A stretch of DNA of 64,000 nucleotides from Spartinivicinus ruber (GTDB lineage Bacteria; Pseudomonadota; Gammaproteobacteria; Pseudomonadales; Zooshikellaceae). The translations under genes were made by a program, and so were the position numbers. Location: NCBI RefSeq assembly GCF_011009015.1, contig NZ_CP048878.1, positions 1,353,501 to 1,417,500 on the forward strand, read 5' to 3'. Below the pieces are notes generated by a model. That model saw only the letters and a list, made by a program, of their open reading frames with translations. It made no database searches and had not been told where the DNA came from. Positions 40,745 to 49,241 of this stretch are shown piece after piece (within the stretch, counting starts at the first letter, position 1; each line of letters begins with the position of its first letter).

Positions 40745-41941
40745 ATGCCAGGTGAATTTCTCCATGGCGTCGAGGTCGTTGAAATTGACAGCGGCCCACG
40801 CCCAATACGTACAGTAAAAAGCAGCGTGATTGGTTTAGTCGGCACAGCCCCCGACGCGAAAGACGACGTTTTTCCCTATGACACACCGATTTTATTAGCG
40901 GGTAGCTTAAAAAAGGCTAAACAATTAGGTAAACAAGGCACTTTACCTGCCGCCTTGCAAGGTATTTTTGATCAGATTGGGGCGATGGTGGTGGTTATTC
41001 GGGTTAACGATAAACCGCCTGTATCCCCAGAAACCACAGATAATGAAAATACGGCACTGAATGCCATTATTGGTAAGCAAGGTGAACCTAATACCGGGAT
41101 GTATGCCTTCCTGGATGCCAAAAGTACCGTCCATGTCGAGCCCCGGATTTTAATTGCCCCAGAATTTTCGCATATCAAGGCTGCTGCCCAAAAATTGGTT
41201 CTCGTAGCAGAACGATTAGGTGGTATCGCGATCATTGATGGCCCTAATACGACCGGTGAAGAGGCGGTTAAATATCGTGATGTATTTGGTAAGCGTTATG
41301 CTTACCTAATCGACCCCTGGGTTAAAGTCTGGAATAGTGACATCAACGAAGGTAAAGGCGGCATTGTCATTGAACCCCCTTCGGCTCGTGTGGCGGGATT
41401 AATGGCTAAAATCGATAACGATCATGGCTTTTGGCATTCCCCGTCGAATAAATTAATTAACGGTATTTTAGGCACAGCCCGACCGATTGATTTTAAATTG
41501 GGGGATAAAAACTGCCGAGCCAATTATTTAAATAGCCATGATGTCACTACCATTATTCAGGAAGACGGCTACCGTCTTTGGGGTAACCGGACCTGTAGCG
41601 CTGATCCGAAATGGGCGTTTGTCAGTGTGGTGCGCACCGCGGAGATTATTTATGACTCATTGCAACGGGCACATCTATGGGCGGTTGATAGAAATATCAC
41701 TAAAAACTACATCGCCGATGTCACGGAAGGTGTAAATAATTATTTGCGCCGGTTAAAAAATATCGGTGCAATATTAGGTGGCACGTGCTGGGCGGACCCT
41801 GAATTAAATACCCCGGATGCGTTAGCCGATGGCAAGGTGTATTTTAATTTTGATTTTACGCCACCCGCGCCAGCGGAACATATTACCTTCAATGCCACCT
41901 TAACCGACGATTATTTTAAGGAGGTGTTTAATGCACGCTAA
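40745..41941 (+). CDS. Tail sheath protein FI
   Basis: 398 residues. 'EFLHGVEVVEIDSGPRPIRT', 'VIGLVGTAPDA', 'VKVWNSDINEGKGGIVIEPP' and 'ADVTEGVNNYLRRLKNIGAI' match P2 gpFI, the contractile sheath. Confirms a myovirus-type tail. Confidence 0.95.
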   Translation: MPGEFLHGVEVVEIDSGPRPIRTVKSSVIGLVGTAPDAKDDVFPYDTPILLAGSLKKAKQLGKQGTLPAALQGIFDQIGAMVVVIRVNDKPPVSPETTDNENTALNAIIGKQGEPNTGMYAFLDAKSTVHVEPRILIAPEFSHIKAAAQKLVLVAERLGGIAIIDGPNTTGEEAVKYRDVFGKRYAYLIDPWVKVWNSDINEGKGGIVIEPPSARVAGLMAKIDNDHGFWHSPSNKLINGILGTARPIDFKLGDKNCRANYLNSHDVTTIIQEDGYRLWGNRTCSADPKWAFVSVVRTAEIIYDSLQRAHLWAVDRNITKNYIADVTEGVNNYLRRLKNIGAILGGTCWADPELNTPDALADGKVYFNFDFTPPAPAEHITFNATLTDDYFKEVFNAR

Positions 41942-42434
41942 TCACGTCGCTTATGCCACGTTATTTATTGATGGGGCCAGCCAAGCGGGACGGGTTCAAT
42001 CCATTACCTTGCCCAAGCTTACCGTTAAAACTGAAGAGTTTCGAGGCGGTGGCATGGATGGGGTCACTCATTTAGATATGGGAATGGAAGCCATGGAGCT
42101 GAGCTTCACCATTGATGACTGTAATACCGACGTCCTTAAGCATTTTGGTTTCCAAAAAGGCAAACAAGTGCCGTTTAATATTAAAGGCGTCCTGCGCAAT
42201 CCTGGTCAGGGTGAACAAGGGATTGATGCGGTTTGCCGAGGATTGGTGAGTGAGCTGGATTTTGGGGAGTGGAAGCAAGCGGAATTATCCAGCTTAACCG
42301 CCACCCTCAAACTGGATTACTACAAACTCACCATTAACAACCAACTGATTTACGAGATTGATGTGGTTAACCATGTGCGTAATGTGGAAGGCACTGACCA
42401 CATGCAGAATATTCGAGAATTATTAGGCTTATAA
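41931..42434 (+). CDS. Tail tube protein FII
   Basis: 167 residues. 'LPKLTVKTEEFRGGGMDGVT' and 'LDMGMEAMELSFTIDDCNTD' match P2 gpFII, the inner tail tube. It overlaps the sheath gene by 11 bases. Confidence 0.95.
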   Translation: MHANHVAYATLFIDGASQAGRVQSITLPKLTVKTEEFRGGGMDGVTHLDMGMEAMELSFTIDDCNTDVLKHFGFQKGKQVPFNIKGVLRNPGQGEQGIDAVCRGLVSELDFGEWKQAELSSLTATLKLDYYKLTINNQLIYEIDVVNHVRNVEGTDHMQNIRELLGL

Positions 42435-42493
42435 AAAAACAACTATCTCAATCAGCTGACAAGCAAACAAACACACAACACAATAGGAATACC

Positions 42494-42864
42494 ATGAGCG
42501 AAATTATTACTTTACATTACCCCATCGAAATCAATGGCGAAGTGATTAACGAAGTTACTTTACGCCGCCCTAAAACCAAAGACATGAAAAACATTGAAAA
42601 GCGGGGTGGCGGTGAAATTAGTCAAAGCATTCATATGATTGCGGATTTATCCGGCTTGGATATTAACACCATAGAAGAGCTGGACGCTGCAGACTTTCAA
42701 CGCTTGAATGAGGTGGTGGCTGGTTTTTTAGACTCGACTGGCGATCGGTCCAGCAAATCTGTTTAAACCTGTCGTATTATCTGCGAGGTACCCCATTGTC
42801 CGAACTGTTAGACATGGACCTCGACGACCTGCTTGATTGGTACAAATCCCTTCCTAAACAATAA
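42494..42864 (+). CDS. Tail assembly chaperone E, with E' by -1 frameshift
   Basis: E (42494-42766, 90 residues: 'HYPIEINGEVINEVTLRRPK') ends in its own stop. A slippery T TTT TTA (42724-42730) in the E frame would move ribosomes back one base. Translation would then continue as 'LDWRSVQQICLNLSYYLRGT' and on to TAA at 42862-42864, giving about 123 residues. P2 E/E' uses T TTT TTG at the same place. The fusion aids tail-length-setting assembly. Confidence 0.85.
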
Positions 42865-42992
42865 CCATGATAATCAAAGGGAATCGTTTTTAGGGGCGGC
42901 ATCAAATGATGAAGCGAAGGAGCTTATAAAAAATAAGTGACTGAGCTGAAGAATGCAGATAACAAACCCTAAAAATTATTCACGAAGAGTAT

Positions 42993-44993
42993 ATGGCGAA
43001 TAAACTCAACATTGCTATCGGCGCTTATATTGATAAGTCGCTGGCAAAGTCCTTTAAAAAAACCGAATCCGCTGCCAGTAAATTAGGTAAAGCCTACCGG
43101 GAAACCAATAAAAAACTGGCCGCTGTACGACAGGTAGATCGGTATCGCCAACGCTTAGCTCAATTACGTCGGCAACAGCAACAAGCCGGGGGAAGTAATC
43201 AACAGTTAGCCAATGCGATTCGGCGTACCGAGCAATCCTTATCACGGGCCTCTCGCTCTGCACAACGCTATGGAGTCAATTTAAATAACCTGGCCCGCAC
43301 CCAGCGACAGTTGCAGCGTACTGCCCGTTTTCAAGGACTTCAGCAATCGGGGATGCGACGGCTTGGCCAGTTAAAAACCGCCGGTAAATGGGCCGCCGGT
43401 GGATTAGCCGGGGCGGCTGGCGGACTGTTAGCCATGGTAAAATCCACGGCTGATCGAGGTGACCCAATTGCCAAACATGCCGCCAAACTGGGATTTACTA
43501 TTGAAGGACTCCAAGAGTATCAATATGCCGCTGAACGCTCTGGGGTATCGACGGCACAGTTTAATACCGCCTCACAACGGATGGTACGACGGGTGTCGGA
43601 AGCCGCTGCCGGGATTGGTAAAACCGGTAAAGCACTCAAAGAATTAGGGTTGGATGCTAAGTGGTTAAACTCACTGAAACCTGAAGAGCAGTTTGAGCAA
43701 ATCTCAGAAGCGATGAAGCATATCCCCAATAAAGCGGATCGTGTACGACTGGCCATGAAGCTATTCGATACCGAAGGTGTCGGCCTGGTGAATATGCTCA
43801 ATGGAGGAAAAGCGGGCCTTGAAGCATTAAGAAAAGATGCCAGAGCCACTGGCAATATAATTTCAAAAGAAGATGCTAAAAATGCCGAGGATTTTCAGGA
43901 TGCCTTTTTAGACTTTAAACAAATCATAGGCAGTGTCAGTACATCCATTGGGGCCAAGTTTATGCCCTTGGTTACCCGCATGATGATTAAGTTTAAAGCC
44001 TTTCATGAAAAATACGGCGCTCGCTTTAATCGATTGCTAATCCAGGTGGCGGATTCCTTAGTGAATGTGGGTCGCTTTATGTGGAGCCTGGGTAAAACGG
44101 TATTTACCGTTGCCAGTCAAATTAATCATTTTATTGAGGCTACCATTGGCTGGAAAAATATCGCGGCTGTCGTCGCTGCTTTAGTTGGGGTGAAATTAGT
44201 GGGTGCGGTATTAGCCGCTGGTACCGCCATAATGGCATTAATTCCAGCCATTAAAGCAGTGGGCTTAGCGATGATGGCCAATCCGATTGGCCTTATCATT
44301 AAAATCATTGCTGTTGGTGCCACATTAATTATTACTAACTGGAGTACGGTTTCTACCTTTTTAGGGGATACCTTTGATGCCATTGCTAATGCTTGCAGCT
44401 ATGCATTTGAAATAATTAAAAAATACTTTCTCAACTTTACGCCACTCGGTTACATCGTTTCCAACTGGGATGGCATCAGTAATTTTTTTAGCAAACTATG
44501 GGATGGGATTGGTAAGGCGTTTGATGGTGGTGTGGCGGGTATTGCTAAGAGTTTTTTAAGTTATTCCCCTTTAGGGTTAATGATGAAAATCTGGCAGCCC
44601 GCCATTGACTGGCTACGTAGTAAATTTAAATGGATTAATACCGCCATTGAAAAACTAAAAGGTATTAAGCGCTGGTTTACGGGCGATGATGAGGAAGACA
44701 AACAAACCGCTGCAGGCAAAGTCAATCAACGGATGCAACAACGCCGAGCCCAGATACAAGCGACACAAGGCGTCAATGCCAAGCAAATCGAAAAGCGGCT
44801 ACAGCAAATCAACCAACAGAAAAACATGAATGTTACCACTCATCTCAATGCACCGATCACAATACAAGGTGCAACAGGCATGTCAGCCGAAGAAATTGCC
44901 CAGCAGGTTAATGCCAAGCTAGAAGAGCGTGAACAGGAAGCCGAAGCCAGGCAGCGAAGTGCTTTATACGATATGGATATGGCTACCCTATGA
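42993..44993 (+). CDS. Tail tape measure protein T
   Basis: 666 residues. Long helical N-terminus rich in Q, R and A ('LAQLRRQQQQAGGSNQQLAN'), then 'LGFTIEGLQEYQYAAERSGV' and hydrophobic central segments at about 390-470 ('MALIPAIKAVGLAMMANPIG'). It sets tail length and probably forms part of the DNA injection channel. It follows E/E', as in P2. Confidence 0.9.
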   Translation: MANKLNIAIGAYIDKSLAKSFKKTESAASKLGKAYRETNKKLAAVRQVDRYRQRLAQLRRQQQQAGGSNQQLANAIRRTEQSLSRASRSAQRYGVNLNNLARTQRQLQRTARFQGLQQSGMRRLGQLKTAGKWAAGGLAGAAGGLLAMVKSTADRGDPIAKHAAKLGFTIEGLQEYQYAAERSGVSTAQFNTASQRMVRRVSEAAAGIGKTGKALKELGLDAKWLNSLKPEEQFEQISEAMKHIPNKADRVRLAMKLFDTEGVGLVNMLNGGKAGLEALRKDARATGNIISKEDAKNAEDFQDAFLDFKQIIGSVSTSIGAKFMPLVTRMMIKFKAFHEKYGARFNRLLIQVADSLVNVGRFMWSLGKTVFTVASQINHFIEATIGWKNIAAVVAALVGVKLVGAVLAAGTAIMALIPAIKAVGLAMMANPIGLIIKIIAVGATLIITNWSTVSTFLGDTFDAIANACSYAFEIIKKYFLNFTPLGYIVSNWDGISNFFSKLWDGIGKAFDGGVAGIAKSFLSYSPLGLMMKIWQPAIDWLRSKFKWINTAIEKLKGIKRWFTGDDEEDKQTAAGKVNQRMQQRRAQIQATQGVNAKQIEKRLQQINQQKNMNVTTHLNAPITIQGATGMSAEEIAQQVNAKLEEREQEAEARQRSALYDMDMATL

Positions 44994-45397
44994 GCTATAC
45001 ACTGCTTAAGCTGGGTGATTTTATCTTCTCGATCAAAACAGCCAGCTATCAACAGCTGCGCCAACAATGGCAATTTAAATGGGCTAGTCAGCCTATTATT
45101 GGTGGTTATCCTCAGCAGCAGTATACCGGAGAAACCGTGCGAACCATGACCTTAACCGGCACCATGTACCCTGGTCAGTATGGCAGTCGTGACAGCCTGC
45201 TTCATATGGTTGAGCTAGCCGGTACAGGTGCGCCTTTTATCCTGGTAGCCGGCACTGGCGAAATACTCGGCTACTGGTGTATTACCCAAGTCAATGAAAA
45301 CGGCTCTTACCCAGATAAAGAAGGCAAGTGCCGTAAAATAGAATTCAGTGTGAGCATAACCTACTATGGCGACAGTCTACCGAACAAAGGACGGTGA
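44990..45397 (+). CDS. Tail protein U
   Basis: 135 residues. 'LLKLGDFIFSIKTASYQQLR', 'QPIIGGYPQQQYTGETVRTM' and 'GTMYPGQYGSRDSL' match P2 gpU. It overlaps T by 4 bases and X by 32. Confidence 0.95.
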   Translation: MSYTLLKLGDFIFSIKTASYQQLRQQWQFKWASQPIIGGYPQQQYTGETVRTMTLTGTMYPGQYGSRDSLLHMVELAGTGAPFILVAGTGEILGYWCITQVNENGSYPDKEGKCRKIEFSVSITYYGDSLPNKGR

Positions 45398-45569
45398 TAC
45401 CCTGGATTGGATTTGTAAACAATATTATGACGATGAAGTTTATGTGCTGCAGGTGTTAGATGCCAATCCGAGGTTAGTGGAGCAAGGGCCTGTATTCACA
45501 GCTGGTATTGAGGTCTTTTTACCTGAAGTTAGCAGAATACCTAAGATAAATGAGGCATTATTTCAGTAA
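45366..45569 (+). CDS. Tail protein X
   Basis: 67 residues. 'VYRTKDGDTLDWICKQYY' and 'VLQVLDANPRLVEQGPVF' match P2 gpX, a LysM-like small baseplate protein. The normal neighbour D lies 246 bases further on, because a tRNA with its own promoter sits between. Confidence 0.95.
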   Translation: MATVYRTKDGDTLDWICKQYYDDEVYVLQVLDANPRLVEQGPVFTAGIEVFLPEVSRIPKINEALFQ

Positions 45570-45573
45570 TACA

Positions 45574-45602
45574 TTGACTTAATCAGTTAATACTCATAGT
45601 AT
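45574..45602 (+). promoter_or_regulatory. Promoter of the phage tRNA gene
   Basis: TTGACT (45574-45579), 17 bases, TAGTAT (45597-45602), then GCGCTCCACGC, a GC-rich discriminator typical of stable-RNA promoters. The mature tRNA starts 14 bases later. Confidence 0.7.
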
Positions 45603-45616
45603 GCGCTCCACGCTGA

Positions 45617-45693
<77 letters not shown>

Positions 45694-45815
45694 ACCGATT
45701 TAAACTCACTTCGATTTTATCCTTCTAAACAAAACCCTTTTTTAAATATCTTCTATTTTATTCATTCCATTTTTTAAAACATTCCTTTATCAATAAAATA
45801 ATACTGCTACCAACA

Positions 45816-46748
45816 GTGATTAATTGTCAAATCAAAATTAATTCCCAGTTAATAGACTTCAGTCGTCATCTAATCAGTCTCGAACTCACCGACGAAGCGG
45901 GTATCAAGTCCGATAGCGTAACCCTCAAGCTTTCTGACCCTGAAGGTAACTTACCCATACCCGCCAAAGGCACCAAGCTATCAGTCGCTATTCAGAATAT
46001 TCATATGGGTGATTTTATTATTGATGAGGTGTCACTCTCTGGCCCACCTAATCAAATGACCATTCAGGCTAAAGGTGCCAACCTTCGCGATCAGCTCCGT
46101 AGCCCTAAATCACGCTCATGGCATCAAAAAAAGTTGGTAGATATTGTTACCACAGTGGCTAATGACAATGGTTTGAAGCCTAAAATTGCAGAAGTATTTA
46201 CTTCTATTGTCATTGATCATATAGACCAGACAGAAGAATCTGATATTAATTTTTTAAGTCGAATTGCGTTAGATCATGGGGCAATTGTTAAGCCAATGAT
46301 GGAACATTTAGTGTTTGTCGAGCGAGGGAAAACCAAAACAGCAACCGGTAAACAATTGTCAGCAATAACAATTTCTAAAATTAACAAATGGAATTTAAAA
46401 GCCCCTGACAGGCAATATTATAAAAGTGTTGCGGCTAAATATCACAGTGCTGAAGGTGGTAAGACAGAGCATGTAAAGGTGGGTAATGGTGAACCGATCT
46501 ATACTATTAAAATGGTATATCCAACCAGGGAAGCAGCCAAAGCCAGCGCTAAAGCCAAGTTAAGTGGGTTAAATGATACAGAAGCCAGTTTAAGTATAAC
46601 TGTGGTAGGTAATCCTGAATTGATAGCTGAGCGGCCAGTGGTTATTCAAGGCATAAGGACATGTGTTGATGGTCGGTGGGTGGTGAAGCAGGCAAAGCAT
46701 TCGGTGAGTGCTTCTGGGTATACGACGAGTGTTAGTTTAATTAAGTAA
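45816..46748 (+). CDS. Tail hub / late control protein D
   Basis: 310 residues from GTG. 'LISLELTDEAGIKSDSVTLK', 'GDFIIDEVSLSGPPNQMTIQ' and 'SPKSRSWHQKKLVDIVTTVA' match P2 gpD, the tail hub. It is the last recognisable phage gene. Confidence 0.95.
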   Translation: MINCQIKINSQLIDFSRHLISLELTDEAGIKSDSVTLKLSDPEGNLPIPAKGTKLSVAIQNIHMGDFIIDEVSLSGPPNQMTIQAKGANLRDQLRSPKSRSWHQKKLVDIVTTVANDNGLKPKIAEVFTSIVIDHIDQTEESDINFLSRIALDHGAIVKPMMEHLVFVERGKTKTATGKQLSAITISKINKWNLKAPDRQYYKSVAAKYHSAEGGKTEHVKVGNGEPIYTIKMVYPTREAAKASAKAKLSGLNDTEASLSITVVGNPELIAERPVVIQGIRTCVDGRWVVKQAKHSVSASGYTTSVSLIK

Positions 46749-46860
46749 AGTATAAAAGAAAGCTAAAAACAATTCAAACTATTAAAAATCAGCTATTTAT
46801 GGAGAATAGTTAAATATTAATCTGGGTATAAAACTGTGAATTTTATCAATTAGTTTGGGG
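46749..46860. other. Gap after gene D
   Basis: About 110 AT-rich bases with no gene. Marks the transition from phage to cassettes. Confidence 0.4.
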
Positions 46861-46920
46861 TGTTATACGTCACTATGACGTAATGTATCACGTCATAGTG
46901 ACGTTCATTAGTAGTTAGCT
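46861..46920. repeat. Palindromic cassette leader, copy 2
   Basis: ACGTCACTATGACGT and ACGTCATAGTGACGT are perfect reverse complements (15 bases each) separated by AATGTATC. The block starts GTTATAC and ends GTAGTTAGCT. It resembles 6091-6150 closely, while the sequences outside do not match. The final GTTAGCT fits the integron core GTTRRRY. Confidence 0.7.
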
Positions 46921-46945
46921 TGACACCATAATTTAGATAGCTCAT

Positions 46946-47740
46946 ATGAAGAATGAACATAAAGATTCTCTAATTTTTTTCCTAGTCTTTGGGTTAATGC
47001 CATTTCTCTCATTTCACTCATTTATTTTTAGCTTAAACTCATATAAAGACTCTCTCGAGATACCTATATTTGTAGTTTTGCCGATTGTTTGGCTTTGTCT
47101 AATGAGAGTAACTAGATATATGCCATCAAGCATGGATAGAGTGATGTCTAGGAATAAGAGTATCGAGTTACCCAAAGCCCCTAAAAAGTTAGCATTAATA
47201 GAGGCCCCTTTCTGGTACTCAATAATTTTCTTAATCCATTACCTTTTGCCTTCCAGCCCGTTCTTGGATAACGGATCAGATAATATAAGTCATTGGGAAA
47301 CCCTTACTGGCTATGGATCATTCTTTCTCGCTAGCATAATTGGGGGGGGTTTTTGTATCTTTGTGATTGAGAATATGTCTGCAATTAGAAAGGAAATAAT
47401 TGCGTCTAAGTGGAAGGAGATGACAAAGAGATTGTCTTCTGTATTCTTTTCATATGTCGGAATTGGTTTACTATTTTCTGGTTTATACAGATGGACTTCA
47501 ATGGCTAATAAACAAGCCTTTTCAAGACCATTTGAGTCAACAATTGATTCTATTTACTTCAGCATTGTTACACTAACAACCCTTGGATATGGAGATATCA
47601 CCCCTAAATCTGATATGGCAAAGGTTTTGGTGATGTTTGAAACTTTAACTGGAGTTATATTTTTAGCCATTATGATAGGTCTCATAATTTCAGTTTCTTT
47701 AACTAATAAAGATGAGCTGCAATGTGAAGAAAAAAGCTAA
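46946..47740 (+). CDS. Potassium channel-like protein, cassette gene
   Basis: 264 residues. The selectivity filter TTLGYGD is at 211-217, with a pore helix before it and a final hydrophobic helix after. Several N-terminal hydrophobic segments precede it (about 8-30, 38-55, 87-105, 120-140, 162-182), without an Arg-rich S4. Probably a non-voltage-gated K+ channel. Its stop codon overlaps the start of an attC site, as expected of a cassette gene. It is unrelated to the channel at 36.7 kb beyond the pore. Confidence 0.8.
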   Translation: MKNEHKDSLIFFLVFGLMPFLSFHSFIFSLNSYKDSLEIPIFVVLPIVWLCLMRVTRYMPSSMDRVMSRNKSIELPKAPKKLALIEAPFWYSIIFLIHYLLPSSPFLDNGSDNISHWETLTGYGSFFLASIIGGGFCIFVIENMSAIRKEIIASKWKEMTKRLSSVFFSYVGIGLLFSGLYRWTSMANKQAFSRPFESTIDSIYFSIVTLTTLGYGDITPKSDMAKVLVMFETLTGVIFLAIMIGLIISVSLTNKDELQCEEKS

Positions 47741-47830
47741 CAAGCAGCAGCAACGGACTGCCAAATCTGTCACTCAAATTGCTTCGCAATTACGTGCCAG
47801 CTTTGCCAGCCGCTGTGCTGGGCGTTAGCT
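47735..47830 (+). repeat. attC-like recombination site 2
   Basis: Starts AGCTAAC, ends GTTAGCT, 96 bases. Inner parts CAGCAGCAACGGACTGCC and GGCAAAG/CTGGC-type segments on the far side pair imperfectly, as in integron attC sites. The long, GC-rich internal arms resemble Vibrio-type sites. Confidence 0.8.
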
Positions 47831-47847
47831 TTCAATCGGAGATATAA

Positions 47848-48693
47848 ATGAGATTGATCATAATTGCACTACTACTTTTTCTTTCATCTTCGTTAAGTTG
47901 GTCGAATGAAATATTAGTTGGTGATGTCTCTTTAGAAATCCCTAACCCAGAGGGGTTTAGTGCTGTTACGCCTAAAATGGCCTTTCTCTCCGAAGTGCTG
48001 AAGAAGTTTGTGGCACCAATGAATGAGGAGTTTGTCTCGTTTATACCTGACGATGTGGTAGAGATAGTTTTGAAGGATGAAATTCCAAACTTGCCTAGAC
48101 GTTTCGCAGTTCAAACCGCCAAAAACCTGATAAACATAACAGTAACTAGCTCAGATTTTGCAACTCTTAAAAAAACCATAAAAACTCAAAATACAGAGTT
48201 AATCAAGAAAGTTGAAGCTCGGCTACCTGAGCTGGTGGGAAAAATAAATGATGGTATAAAAGAGAAATATGATGTTGATCTAGCTTTTTCTGTATATCAA
48301 ATGATCCCGATGCCTGTGCACAAGGAGACTGATCGTACGCTTTCTTATTCGGCATTAGTAAAGTACAACATGAAAGATAAAATGGGTAATCCAGCGCCTT
48401 TTATTTCAGTTGTTACCTCAACATTTGTGCATGTGAAGGGAAAAGTACTCTTTCTATATTCATATGCTGAAGAGTCAGGTTTGGATTGGAGTAAGCAAGC
48501 TTCAAATATCTGGGCTAACAACGTTGTTATATCTAACCCTTCAGATATACAGACAAGTGTTAAAGAAACGGTCCCACCCAGTGTTTCTAGAATTGATTGG
48601 GGACAAGTAGCGGAAAAAGCTTTGATAGGTGCAATCATTGGACTAATTCTTGGTCTTTTGGGATGGATTAAAAAACGAACAAAACAAAGCTAA
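47848..48693 (+). CDS. Secreted/anchored protein, cassette gene, unknown function
   Basis: 281 residues. The signal peptide 'MRLIIIALLLFLSSSLSWS' is cut near 19. The soluble middle, about 230 residues, resembles no family I know. A C-terminal glycine-rich hydrophobic segment ('ALIGAIIGLILGLLGWIKKR') is followed by a basic tail, which predicts an exported domain held by a C-terminal anchor. The stop overlaps the next attC site. Confidence 0.65.
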   Translation: MRLIIIALLLFLSSSLSWSNEILVGDVSLEIPNPEGFSAVTPKMAFLSEVLKKFVAPMNEEFVSFIPDDVVEIVLKDEIPNLPRRFAVQTAKNLINITVTSSDFATLKKTIKTQNTELIKKVEARLPELVGKINDGIKEKYDVDLAFSVYQMIPMPVHKETDRTLSYSALVKYNMKDKMGNPAPFISVVTSTFVHVKGKVLFLYSYAEESGLDWSKQASNIWANNVVISNPSDIQTSVKETVPPSVSRIDWGQVAEKALIGAIIGLILGLLGWIKKRTKQS

Positions 48694-48748
48694 CAAGTAA
48701 AGGTATGGGACGTAGTTTTCAACTCCGCCCATGCTTTAGGCGTTATGT
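48688..48748 (+). repeat. attC-like recombination site 3
   Basis: Starts AGCTAAC, ends GTTATGT, 61 bases. GTAAAGGTATGGG and GCCCATGCTTTAGG pair across the site. Ends the second cassette cluster. Confidence 0.75.
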
Positions 48749-48751
48749 GTA

Positions 48752-48952
48752 AATGATTCAAAAATTCAAAAACACCACCATGGCACTAGCATCTTCAGTG
48801 GAGATACAAGACGCTCATATCCAAATTTCGTTGCTAAAGGGGATGAGATAGTCATTGATTAAGATGAAGCATTAAATGAAATAGAGAATGAATTAACTAT
48901 AACGGAGCCACAAATAAACAGTTTAAATGATCTACCATGTCAGTCGCAATAA
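48752..48952 (+). pseudogene. Possible decayed PAAR-like fragment
   Basis: One frame reads 'HHGTSIFSGDTRRSYPNFVA' then 'KGDEIVID' before a TAA at 48860-48862, and resumes open to a second stop. The HG-T...SGD...GD pattern resembles a PAAR unit. No start codon in this frame and the stop make it non-functional. It overlaps the end of the reversed membrane-protein gene. Weak call. Confidence 0.3.
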
Positions 48953-49240
48953 AATACAAAAGACAATAGGTAGAATTAAAAGAGTCCTGATAATTTTTCT
49001 TTCCAGCTTTACCTGTATTGACTTGCTAAAGTAATAAAGCAGCAATGACAACAATACCATTAAAAATGCCATTATATTAGCACCCAATATATCGTCCGGA
49101 TCAGCAGGGGTTACAGTATCCGGATCAAAAAACTTATACTCATTTGGGTCTGCACTACCAAGAGGGAAAAGGAAAACCCAGTTGAATATGAGTAGTAGGT
49201 ACAACACTATACGTTTTAAAATCTCTATCGTGTAGATCAT
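48932..49240 (-). CDS. Small membrane protein, candidate immunity protein
   Basis: 102 residues with three hydrophobic segments (about 10-28, 54-70, 84-100) and an acidic loop between the first two ('PDTVTPADPDDI'). The ATG lies one base after the effector's stop, so it is co-translated with the PAAR effector. Position and membrane topology suit the cognate immunity protein, though no family is recognised. Confidence 0.55.
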   Translation of the reverse strand: MIYTIEILKRIVLYLLLIFNWVFLFPLGSADPNEYKFFDPDTVTPADPDDILGANIMAFLMVLLSLLLYYFSKSIQVKLERKIIRTLLILPIVFCILLRLTW

Positions 49241-49241
49241 T

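Noticed and set aside
42762-42768. TTTAAAC heptamer, a coronavirus-type slippery word
   Set aside because: It overlaps the E stop codon and is not in the reading phase needed; the T TTT TTA upstream explains E' fully.
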